Assembly (NCBI RefSeq): GCF_040115645.1
Contig: NC_089541.1
Span: forward strand, 2,666,001 to 2,730,000
Length of the DNA: 64,000 nt
Direction of reading: 5' to 3'
Source: Euwallacea fornicatus
Lineage: Eukaryota; Arthropoda; Insecta; Coleoptera; Curculionidae
Shown: piece after piece, positions 1 to 9,801 of the stretch
How positions within the stretch are numbered: position 1 is the first letter of the stretch
How the letters are laid out: each line of letters starts with the position of its first letter
The notes under the pieces: generated by a model
Database searches by the model: none
What the model was told of the DNA's origin: nothing
What the model saw: only the letters and a program-made list of their open reading frames with translations
Position numbers and translations under genes: made by a program

Positions 1-114
1 ATTATTATCGGGAACAACCTGTACATGAAATAATTCCTATTGACGAACTTTAAAAAAATAACTGAAACGACCTTAACATACCGCCTTAAGTATGCCAGGC
101 ACTGGAGCATATTG

Positions 115-1165
115 TTTATATAGAGTGTTGCAGAATAAGTCTACCAACTGCTTACTGTAGGTTCCTGTGACCAAAATAAGATACAAAGTTTATACGAATT
201 TGGGTTCGTTTTCGCTTACCATCTGATACATAAAAGAAAATAATAATTTGTTTAGATTTTTCCTAATAAGTCCGATCCGGCAGTAAACATTTTACTGAAA
301 ACTGAGGAGTGTAAAATAGGCTTAAAGACATATCTTTTAAGGTGACGGATATTTTTAATTTCACCAGTGAGGTCTCCATTGATATGACCCTGAACGTTTT
401 AGTTGAACAATATGATGCGTCACTGATTCAAAAAAATATATTAGCAATCATTTTCTGAATACTTAATATTTTTATGAAAAAAAGTTTCTTGGATATTTTT
501 TATAACATTAATTCCTTTCAGGGGAAAAAATAAAACGTAGCAATCTGCAACTGGGAAATCGCATAATTCATTCGTTTAACACAATAAAAAATACACGAGG
601 ATTTTTCAACTAGTACGCGATAATGTGCGGAAAAGGGCCGAGGCATGCATTCTTGCAGGTGGAAGGCATTTTTAACACCTTATTTTATAATGTTTTTATA
701 TGTAACATAATATACCTAATTTAGTTTGGAAGTTTTAATATAAGTTAGCAAATAACGTTTTTTTTTGTGGAAATGGTTAACGTCATGAAAAATAGTCAAA
801 GGACCTTTTTTCCATAACAATATGAAACATTCAGAAATTCATTTCTACTTTTTGTAAGGATACTTTTCGTTTGAAATGTTCAGGGTCACATCAATAGAGA
901 CGCAACTGGGGAAATTAATAACACTATCTTCCCCTTAAAAGATGTGTATTTAAACCTATTTGACGCTCCTCAATTTTCATCAAAACGTTTAATACCGGAA
1001 TAGACTTATTAGGAAAAAACTAAAAAAATTATTTTTTATCATCCGATATTTTAGACAGGGCGCGAAAACGGACCCATGTTCGGATGAACTTTTTTCTTGT
1101 TTCGGTAATAAGAACCTATATTAAGCAATTAGTAGACTTAGTTTGAAACACCTTATATATTTGGA
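115..1165. mobile_element. Foldback (long inverted repeat) element
   Basis: The left arm (about 115-400) reappears as its reverse complement in the right arm (about 870-1165). Matching landmarks are AATAAGTCTACCAACTGCTTA on the left and its diverged complement near 1125-1140, GAGGAGTGTAAAATAGG near 303 against the complement near 965, and the TGACCCTGAACG block near 386 against CAGGGTCAC near 882. The arms are about 290 bases each and noticeably diverged. The centre carries no recognisable coding sequence. This is the structure of a non-autonomous foldback or long-TIR DNA transposon. The exact ends and any target duplication could not be fixed by eye. Confidence 0.75.
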
Positions 1166-3990
1166 AATTTTGAATGGATCTTGGAAAAACGGTACTAGAA
1201 TTTGCATCTGCACTGTTGCTGGTTCTCATAAAAGATTTCCGGAGGCTCGTCCGGCAAAAGACAACAGATTCAAATATTTTGCGAAAATTCTAAATAAATG
1301 CGTAATGGCAACACAATATTTTTCCTCCGATTATCGTAAATTACATCCATCATTATGAGCTCTTATTACTGTTACATGCATACACCTTCTACCGCAATTT
1401 TTGCAGAATAATGGTGAAAGTCAATACTCAACAACAAAGAGCTGCCAGTTAAGTAAAACAGATTTGGTTTCGGCTGGTGGCTGATCATAGTTCCATGCAA
1501 CAATACTCTTCTCCTCACAATCTTTCTATGCATATGCGTCTAACAAGGGGGTTCAAAAATGTGTGTGGGCTATCATTAAAAATTTATGTTGCACACCAAA
1601 TCCGCTGTTTATTGTTGTAGGATAATAACAGCGTTGCCCCTAGCAGTTGAAACACCAGTGACCCAAATAAAAATCAATTTATTAGCACGGACGAAAAATA
1701 GATGACCACATCCATAGTCTCTAATTCAAAGAACTAAATGACAACCGCAGGAAATCAATTTTAAAAAATTGCCTTACCTACTGATGTCCTGTAAAGGAAG
1801 ACTGTCCTTAAAAATTGTAGCAAATAGACGAGTTTCACACTTAAAGTACTATCGTGCACTGTTAAAAGTTGGAACCTGGAGTAGTTATCGAAACCAACTG
1901 TCCTGCGTCGAATTGTCTGTTTCCTGCGAAGGAAAAATGTTGCTTTTAGACGGCAATTTCGGATTTCAAGCTCGGTCTTTCTACGTCAAACTAGGCAAAG
2001 GTATACGACTTGCGGATGGCCGAGGGGATTGCGCGAGTGGGCGCCAGGTTGCCAAATATACCTCGACTCCGTGATTGCAAGATATCTTTTACAAATCCCG
2101 AAAAATTCGGAAATTTCTTAACAAAATCTTTCCTAAAATCGAAATTCAACAGAAGTCACAGTCCAAGGCAACAATTTCAAGGAAAAACATTTATTTAATT
2201 TAACGTGAAAAAATCATATATATTTTTTTTAATTATCATCCTCTTCCTCAATATTGTCTTAAATAAAACGTAACTGCTAAAACCCAATTCAAAAAGTAAT
2301 GGATTTATTCTTCAGAAAGCGGAGTAGGATAGGAGTTTAGAAAATCAGCTGATATTTGCAAACTTTGAGGGAAATCCCCATTCCAGTGTGGCAACATCGT
2401 ATTAGTCAGTTTGGTGCATGTGTACCGAAAGCTTTACGGGTTCACGGCCTACTATACCGCAATACAAACGCTCAAAGATCATTGTTCGCATGGTTCTGCT
2501 ATTATTTGATAACAAATAATGAAGTACGAATTTGTGATAATGATGATGATATGGAGTCCTAATTTATTACTGCAGACTGCAGGGAGTTTCTCGAAGCGTT
2601 TTTGTAATTCCCTCGAAATTTCCTATGCATCTAGAATTAGCGAAGTAATGCATCAGAATTATGTCAAAGATTCAAATTTTTTCTTATTTAACATTAGTTA
2701 CACTGTTAAGACGTTCAGAGAATAATTATGGTTAACCTAAAAACTTCTGCTCAACTTTTAATCCCTTACTTTTTGTCGTCTTTTCTTCGCTTATTCTTTT
2801 TCAATAAATTTGTTCCCGTTCTTCTTGTAATCAGCACTCTTCTTTGAAAATCATCTCTCTTTAAATTTAAGATAATGAGAATCTTCTCCTGCTTCACTTA
2901 TCCCTTAATGCGCAAATAAATTGGGCAACTTCCTAACTCTTTTTGGTTTCATAGAGATTTAGTAGGTTTTTCTTGTTTTCTTCCATTCCATCCATTCCTT
3001 TGTTAAATATAAGTACAGTTGCCCCATATGCGTCTGAGATTGATACCTAAGGATGAGTCATATCTTTCTTTATTTACAAGCTCCTAGGTGGTTTTAACAT
3101 AATTCTTTCCTGATAAAATGAAAAAGCTTATAAGTGGTAAACAGGCCGGAAAACTAACTCTTAGTCTTTTGACATTTCAGCTGTCTGGATCACTGTAGTG
3201 ACTTATCCTCAAATTATTAATGAATCATAAATTTATGATCCTTAGAATGAAAATGATAATTCCAAGTTAGTGAGTTTTTAAAATTTAATTAAATTATTAA
3301 ATTTCTTATTATTTTCACCTTTTTTATGAATTTGGATGATATTTAATTCTCAACCTTAAAGCACCGATTCCTCAGATATCTGACGAATGATTGTATGAGA
3401 AATTAGATCAAAGTAATTGCCTCGATTAGCTTTCTAAACCTGCGGTAAACACGTTAATCTATCTCTTTTAATTTTTGAAATATGGGGTAACTGTAATGCT
3501 GTTTTAAACGATTTTGAAAATGCTATGAAATGGAAGCTTTTTAACTTGCATTTTTAAAACTGCAGATCCTCAATTTAGAGTCAATATTATATTCATATTG
3601 GTTGATTAGAATAATAAACAGAACTTCATCAATATTTCAGTTTTCGTGTAAATTTCCAAAGGTCGAATATTGAATATATGAATCACAATGTTTTCAATTT
3701 AAATATTATAATCTCCAAAACAATTTATTGCCAATTGCTACTGGCTCGCTGCGAGTCGGGCAACCATCTCAAACCACCACCAAGGAGGCACTTAAAATTC
3801 TAATGATCTAGAGTTAAGAAACGTATAGTTTAGTACTGCCCGCACGTGATAATTGCTTTCTCTACAACATCCAATATCAGATAATAACTAAGACACTACA
3901 CATCGTTATCTGCCTCGTCATTGTAAAGGAAACGTCAATTATCGCTGTACATTATTAATGTAATATATTGATAACAATTCTATTTAGCTA
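1166..3990. other. Intergenic stretch, no gene recognised
   Basis: This is AT-rich DNA with only short open frames lacking splice support or familiar protein motifs. Short frames near 1769-2198 and 2356-2725 have no recognisable family resemblance. I see nothing I can name here. Confidence 0.5.
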
Positions 3991-4003
3991 ACCGCATACT
4001 CGA

Positions 4004-4038
4004 TGACGTCTCGGCTTCAAGTATACCTTTCGACGTCA
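4004..4038. promoter_or_regulatory. Pair of CRE/ATF-like sites upstream of Rpn12
   Basis: TGACGTC at 4004-4010 and GACGTCA at 4032-4038 lie 170-200 bases upstream of the Rpn12 start codon. The two palindromic cores are 28 bases apart. They match the consensus bound by CREB/ATF bZIP factors. Whether they act as the promoter of Rpn12 is inferred from position only. Confidence 0.4.
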
Positions 4039-4206
4039 CGTATAGTGATTGAAGTAAAATAAGACAATTGAGAAATATTTTGACATGGACAGTTCTATCA
4101 AAATTCTAAAACAACAACTCATCTTTAACGTTAAATGATATAGTAATTTTAATTGTTAGAAAAATCACTTTTTGAATATCAAAATATTACAAATAAACAT
4201 CGAAAA

Positions 4207-5226
4207 ATGTCCAAAGTAAACGAAATTACAACCCTCTACAAACAACTAAAGTCAGAATGGACATCCTCTCACAAGAATTTAAGCAAATGTGAAAATCTTC
4301 TTTCAGATTTAAAGGTAAAGGTTTCACTTCCTAATAATGAAGCTCCATAGAAATATCCCCTTTTAAATATTGTAGCTAGAGCTTACGAGCCTTAGCTTTC
4401 TCCCTACCTCAAACGTAACTGCTTCAAAACAAGAGTTACTACTTGCCAGGGATGTTTTAGAAATTGGGGTACAGTGGGCTATTGAAGCCAACAATATACC
4501 CGCATTTGAAAGGTTTGTGCTTTATTTCCTCTAAAAATATACTTAATTTTCTTAGAACGTTTAAATAGATATATGGCCCAACTGAAATGTTACTACTTTG
4601 ATTACCAATCCTTCTTGGAAGAGTCTGCTTATAAGTATCAATTACTTGGTCTCAATCTGCTGTTTTTATTATCACAAAATAGAGTTGCGGAGTTTCATAC
4701 TGAACTTGAATTACTCCCGTCTGAGCATATACAAAATGATGTGTATATCAGACACCCGTTAAGTATTGAACAGTATTTAATGGAAGGGAGTTACAATAAG
4801 GTATAAAGCCACCAATTGATGTTTCACTGGAGATATAAGTCTTTATTTTAAGATATTCTTGGCAAAGGGTAATGTACCAGCTAAAAGTTACAACTTCTTC
4901 ATGGATATATTACTTGATACAATTAGAGGGGAAATTGCTACTTGCCTGGAAAGTGCATTTGAGAAAATTTCTGCTAAAGATGCTGCCCGAATGCTTTATT
5001 TACAGAGCAAGGAACCCTTAAGAGCTCTTGCTGCTAAGGTACATATAGTGGTCTAATTTTAACCATTTTATGAGATTGGATATATTTGCAGAGAAAATGG
5101 AAACTGGGAAAGGATAATTTCTTCCATTTTACCCCTGAGGTGAAAAAGACTCATGAGCCTATTCCCTCTGTTGAGCTCGCAGAGCAAGCAATTGAATATG
5201 CTAAGGAGTTGGAGATGATTGTTTAG
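4207..5226 (+). CDS. Rpn12: 26S proteasome regulatory subunit Rpn12 (PSMD8)
   Basis: This encodes a non-ATPase subunit of the 19S regulatory lid, which deubiquitinates and feeds substrates to the proteasome in cytoplasm and nucleus. Five exons: 4207-4314, 4376-4512, 4569-4800, 4853-5038 and 5092-5226, all with GT-AG introns of 53-61 bases and matching phases, giving 265 residues, the usual family length. Family hallmarks are nearly unbroken: NLSKCENLL near the N-terminus, MAQLKCYYFDYQSF, QLLGLNLLFLLSQNRVAEFH, EQYLMEGSYNK, FFMDILLDTIRGEIATC and the C-terminal AIEYAKELEMIV typical of the PCI-containing subunit. The ATG at 4207 (MSKVNEITTLYKQLK) was chosen because upstream in-frame codons do not resemble the family. 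A cluster of A-rich polyadenylation-like sequence follows near 5240. Confidence 0.96.
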
Positions 5227-5748
5227 TTCATTAATGTGTAATAATAAAAATGTGATTTGCTTTCTTTTTTGATTACTTATTTGAAGATTTAATAACTCGT
5301 TTGATAACGTCAGATATATTGACTCAGGTTATACTCCAGCTAATCGACAGAATTTTCTACATTCGCGTTGTGCTTATCTCTTTCTTTTGTGCATTCTCGT
5401 TTACGTGTGAGAGAGAAAGACAAACTCTAGTGAATTGAAAGGAGTAACACAACAGCTGGTATTTTGTAAACTTTCCATTTGAGAGTAGGGGAACTCAATT
5501 TGTGTCAGTTGTCGCAATCCCCAATTTTCCCTCTATTTTAGTCTTCAATTAGCGGGAAAACTGTTGTTTTCATTTTTGTACACTACCAAAACACGACTGT
5601 ACGTGCTAATATTCATTTTTACCCCCTTTAACAGTGACTTTCAGTGAAAAAACACAATAAATTCAGCGGGTAACTCAACCGATTCACCTGCTTTGTGAGG
5701 GGTTGTAACGGTTTCCCTGAATTAACCGTCGTTAGGCAAGGAGTGGCC
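5227..5748. other. Intergenic region with presumed promoter of the next gene
   Basis: This 0.5 kb gap separates Rpn12 from the next start codon. It contains the Rpn12 3' end and presumably the promoter and 5' untranslated region of the two-exon gene that starts at 5749. No TATA box stands out and no open frame of interest was seen. Confidence 0.4.
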
Positions 5749-8700
5749 ATGGAAGAGGATATGGAGGAGGAACAAAATCTGCCTCGTAGATCCCTGAGGC
5801 TTGCGTTAAGCGAGTTAAATGAGGCTGAATCCGAGCCTAGTACCCCAAATAAAAATGTGAATATTGAAGAACTGCTGATTATTCAAAGAGGACCTAGAAG
5901 GAAACCAATTACCTGGTCACCTGTTGAATACGACAGGTAATTTTTAGTTGCCAAATTGTTTATAGTTGCAGTACTTCACTTATTTTATTGCAACTTGTTG
6001 CAAATCTGTGGCAATGCATTATTATTAATAGTAAAAATAACAACAACAACTATCCTTTTCTTATTAAAGCGCAGGTGTATGTTCCATCTCCCTTCCACTG
6101 GACCTTTAAATTTTAAAGAACTATTTTCGAAACAACGTTGCACGATTTATTTTATTTATCAAATGACATAGTCAAGTAGTTCTATTTTTCTTCGATACTT
6201 TTTCGAATTTTTATTGGTATTTAAAAATGTTAATATTGGATAGATTTGAACGTTCCTGTGGATAAAAATTTAAGAAATATATTTTTTATACTTTCCAATT
6301 TAAAAAAAAGTAATTTTGGAAAATATCATCTGGCAGCTATGGACAGGAATATCCTATTTTGTTACGTTGCTCGTCTCGAGTCTTCTAATCAGCAATCTAT
6401 CTCTCTCCTTCTTGTTTCAAAACCGAATGAAAAAATGTATGGAAAGTGAATCATACGCACTCTCTTCAACCCACACAATAGTTTGTTTTTCTAACTTGTC
6501 ATCTGTCGTTAAAATTGAGGTTAATTCCGTCCGCCATCGGTTTTTTCTGGAATGTAGTGTTTAGCGAAACAGTTTTCAACAACAAAATTAAAAACACCAA
6601 ACAATAAACTCTTCTAGATATTTCATATAGTGTGACGTATCCCAACTTTTAAGTATCATGTTCCAATGGGGACCGCAAAACAAGAAGTGGACCCGGATTT
6701 TGATGAAATGTCACAACTAACAGACACTAACAAAACCTCCAGTCAAATATTATCAGAACTTTTCGGCACCTTCGATGCAGAACCTCCCCTAATAATCAAA
6801 AAGGAGAGAAAGGAGAAAGATACTGAGGCAAAGAAAGCTAAGAAGAGCAAAAAGAAGCACAAACACAAAGAAAAAAAGCATAAAAAGAAAAGCAAGAAGA
6901 AGAAACATATTTCAAGTTCCTCTTCAAGCTCTACAGATGGAGAAAGTGAGATAGATTTGGCGCAACTGCTTATTAAACAGGAGAAAGATAAAGGTGATGA
7001 AAAAATTAAAATTGAGGGAACTTCTCTGTCACTAGATATCAAACTGGAAATAAACAAGGAGGAACAGAAAACTAAATTGGAAAAACACTCTCAAGATGGA
7101 AGTATTGACACCAAACAGAAAATTCATATTAAAGATATTCAGTTTTCTTCAATAAAAACAGAAAGAGTAAAGACTGAAGATGGAGAAATCTCAGATTCTG
7201 ATGAAGACAGCAAGAAATCTAAGAAACACAGACATAAAAACAAAAGTTCAAAAAGGAAACACTCCAGAGATGGAAGTAAAAGCCGAGGAAAATTGTCAAA
7301 ATATGAAGATCTAAGATATAAAATAAAGGAGAAACTAAGTCCTGAACGAAGAAAACGTGAGAGTCATGAGAGTGATTTTTCTAGAACTGAAAGAAAACAC
7401 AGAAAAAGGTCTATATCAAGAGATCGTTTTTATGAGAAACATAGAGAAAAATGCAAACACCAAGAATATAGAAAAGTTAGGGATAAAAGTAGAGAAAGAG
7501 CACCATTTAGAGATGATGGGTTTTATAGATCTAGAGGCAGGTCTAGATCTAGATCACGGGAGCGTTATCATCAAGACCACAAATCAATTGAAAGAAAATA
7601 TGATAAAAACAAATCTGAACCATCATCAAGAATTGACAAAAAGAAACTTCTAGAAATTGCAAGGAGAAATGCAATTCAAATGATGAAATCTGGGAGTTTG
7701 CCAGGTGCTTTAAGTCTAAGTTCAAAAGCCCAAGAAAAGATGATATCTGCCATTAAATCGGGAGGCAAAAGTATAGAAGAGCTTACTGATTTTTGCAAAT
7801 CTCTTTCAAAGAAAGAAGAGCTTGGTGAATTGTCCAGTTTATCAGAGCATGAAGAGAGTGAAGGTGATCAAGATACTTTTCATCACCCTTTCAAACTCAA
7901 AGACAGGCCCACTACAATAACAATGAATATTACCAACTCGGTTCCTTTACCCACGAAAAGTGCTCAAGAGAGAACTACAGAATTAAGGCAGCAATTCCCT
8001 GTTAGTAGTGGTCAACTACACCGTGTTAATGAGGGATGGGTACCTGTTTCCCCATCTTCAAGCAGAGCTGAAACACCTAAAGTAAAAACTGCAAGTATCT
8101 TTAGTAACACTGCTCCTTTAGCTATTGAAGCACCTCCCCCACCTGCAGAACCTACTCCCAAATTAATACCTGCTCCTCCCAATGCTCCTCCAGGACCTCA
8201 AATCTTCCCCAAGCAACTAGAAACACCACTCAATGCAGATATTAGTTTGATAGTAACTCAAAGATTGACAGCTATGAGAAAGCTGCAGGAAAACCCCAAT
8301 GATGTGCAAGCTTTGGGCGAAATGTATAAATCTAATAAGGAAATGGAGAGCTGGGCAAAGAGCAAACAACAGTTTGGTACTTTCACTGGCTCCACAGGAG
8401 CCCAAGTGCTGTCTCAACAAGAGCTGTCTTCAGGCTATCAAGCATGGGCTAAAAAAGACCAACTTCAAACAGCAGCGCCAGTCACAGGAGGAATGGGAAT
8501 GCACTTATTACAAAAAATGGGCTGGAGACCTGGAGAAGGTCTAGGCAAGGAAAAAACTGGTGCTCTTGAACCTCTGCTGCTCGAAGTGAAATTAGATAAA
8601 AAAGGACTGGTGGCCAATGAAGAGCAGCAGAAATCCAAGAAGAAAGTAAAAGGTGTTCAAACAGTTAAAACTTTGCAAGGAAAACATCCAGTTTCATTGC

Positions 8701-9801
8701 TTGGAGAATATGCCTCCAAGCGGAAATTGGGGGCTCCTCAGTACCTTTTGGACTTTGAATGTGGCCCTGATCACAAGAAAAACTTCCTTTTTAAAGTGAT
8801 TCTTGATGGGGTAGAGTACAAACCAAATGTTGCAAGTGCTAATAAGAAGGAGGCCAAAGCCACTGCTGCCACTTTGGCTTTAAAATCTATTGGGCTGATG
8901 ATTTAAAATTTTGTAGTAGGAAGTTCATAAGTTTAATATGTCTACAACATTATGTTTTTTCACTTGAATGCAAGATTTATTTTCAGCAAAAAATAGTTTC
9001 AATTTGAAATCTTTAAGATTACGCAGAAATAGGTATAATGAATATGAAGTAATGAAATTACAAGGTGGAAATTAGTAAATAAATATGTTTTGTGCCATTC
9101 CATCTACTTAATATTTTTCAATTGTTTGATATATTTTGCAACTATTTATATTGAATTTCATTGTTAATTTATGCGTTATTATCAAATACAACTAATGGGA
9201 AAATAGTCGCAAAGCAGATTTGAGTGATAATGTCCATTTTGTAATTGTATTATTTTATATTCGTCGTGCTATTTCAATGTGTACTCTAGAAATTTCAAAC
9301 CACACCTGACTAACTGTTGCCAATTTCAGATTTCTTTACTACATATATTTTAAATCTTAGGCAGTTTTCTTTTCGTCGAATGAATCTTAGTAACTTTCCA
9401 AACAAGCCTCAAATTTTATATTTATTTGGTGGTAAATTGCATTTGACGCCATTTTTAATAGATTCTGTGAATCTATTTGTATTATATTATGTGTAAATAA
9501 ATAAAGAAGATGTAAATAGATATTTTGTTTTATTGAAAAAGTAGCGGAGGAATCCATTATTATCATAGAACCTAAGAAGACACCTTGTAAAACAGAATTT
9601 ATTTGCAGAATCAGACTTTTGAGACCTCCAAAAGAAAAAACTCCTGAACCGACTACTCAACGAAAACCGGACATTCATCCAAGACTGAGAAAAAGACTGA
9701 TTATGTCTCCAGAAAAGAATGCCTCTCAGGAACTTGGCCATTTCATTGCCAAAAAACTGAAAAATCTGAAGAATTTTGAGGCTTGTATGAGCAAAAGTTA
9801 G
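5749..9801 (+). CDS. Unrecognised small basic protein, two exons around a nested gene
   Basis: Two exons, 5749-5936 and 9609-9801, joined at phase 2 (AG|A), would encode 126 residues. The start codon sits in a good context (GCCATGG). The N-terminus is acidic (MEEDMEEEQN) and is followed by RRSLRLAL, an RxL-like motif. The middle carries several Ser/Thr-Pro sites (PSTPNK, ITWSPVEYDR, IMSPEKN), and the rest is rich in Arg and Lys (PRLRKRL, IAKKLKNLKNF). No membrane segment or known domain is visible. The composition suggests a nuclear protein phosphorylated by proline-directed kinases, which is inference. The 3672-base intron contains the whole Son gene on the same strand. I do not recognise the family. 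The model rests on splice sites, phase and coding-like composition in both exons. Confidence 0.6.
6666..8906 (+). CDS. Son: SON-like splicing cofactor (RS, G-patch, dsRNA-binding)
   Basis: One uninterrupted frame encodes 746 residues. The first 330 residues are Lys/Glu/Ser-rich with poly-Lys runs, a serine tract (about residues 80-90) and Arg-Ser dipeptides such as RSRGRSRSRSRERY, typical of splicing factors. A short proline-rich segment lies near 490-520. A G-patch spans about 608-650 (GGMGMHLLQKMGW, then RPGEGLGKEKTGALEPL). The C-terminal 75 residues form a double-stranded-RNA-binding motif (PVSLLGEYASKRK, then NKKEAKATAATLALKSIG). This order matches the C-terminal half of vertebrate SON and its insect homologues, nuclear-speckle proteins needed for splicing of weak introns and for centrosome integrity. 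The insect form lacks the long vertebrate repeat region. The gene lies within the intron of the flanking two-exon gene. AATAAA-type signals occur at about 9080 and 9497. Confidence 0.93.
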   Translation: MGTAKQEVDPDFDEMSQLTDTNKTSSQILSELFGTFDAEPPLIIKKERKEKDTEAKKAKKSKKKHKHKEKKHKKKSKKKKHISSSSSSSTDGESEIDLAQLLIKQEKDKGDEKIKIEGTSLSLDIKLEINKEEQKTKLEKHSQDGSIDTKQKIHIKDIQFSSIKTERVKTEDGEISDSDEDSKKSKKHRHKNKSSKRKHSRDGSKSRGKLSKYEDLRYKIKEKLSPERRKRESHESDFSRTERKHRKRSISRDRFYEKHREKCKHQEYRKVRDKSRERAPFRDDGFYRSRGRSRSRSRERYHQDHKSIERKYDKNKSEPSSRIDKKKLLEIARRNAIQMMKSGSLPGALSLSSKAQEKMISAIKSGGKSIEELTDFCKSLSKKEELGELSSLSEHEESEGDQDTFHHPFKLKDRPTTITMNITNSVPLPTKSAQERTTELRQQFPVSSGQLHRVNEGWVPVSPSSSRAETPKVKTASIFSNTAPLAIEAPPPPAEPTPKLIPAPPNAPPGPQIFPKQLETPLNADISLIVTQRLTAMRKLQENPNDVQALGEMYKSNKEMESWAKSKQQFGTFTGSTGAQVLSQQELSSGYQAWAKKDQLQTAAPVTGGMGMHLLQKMGWRPGEGLGKEKTGALEPLLLEVKLDKKGLVANEEQQKSKKKVKGVQTVKTLQGKHPVSLLGEYASKRKLGAPQYLLDFECGPDHKKNFLFKVILDGVEYKPNVASANKKEAKATAATLALKSIGLMI

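Noticed and set aside
2225..2265. Minus-strand acidic C-terminus-like string (DNIEEEDDN then stop)
   Set aside because: An in-frame stop lies directly upstream and no companion exon was found.
6743..7057. Minus-strand open frame of 104 codons opposite Son
   Set aside because: It is the complement of the Lys/Glu/Ser-rich Son coding sequence and reads as a low-complexity Phe/Leu/Ser string.
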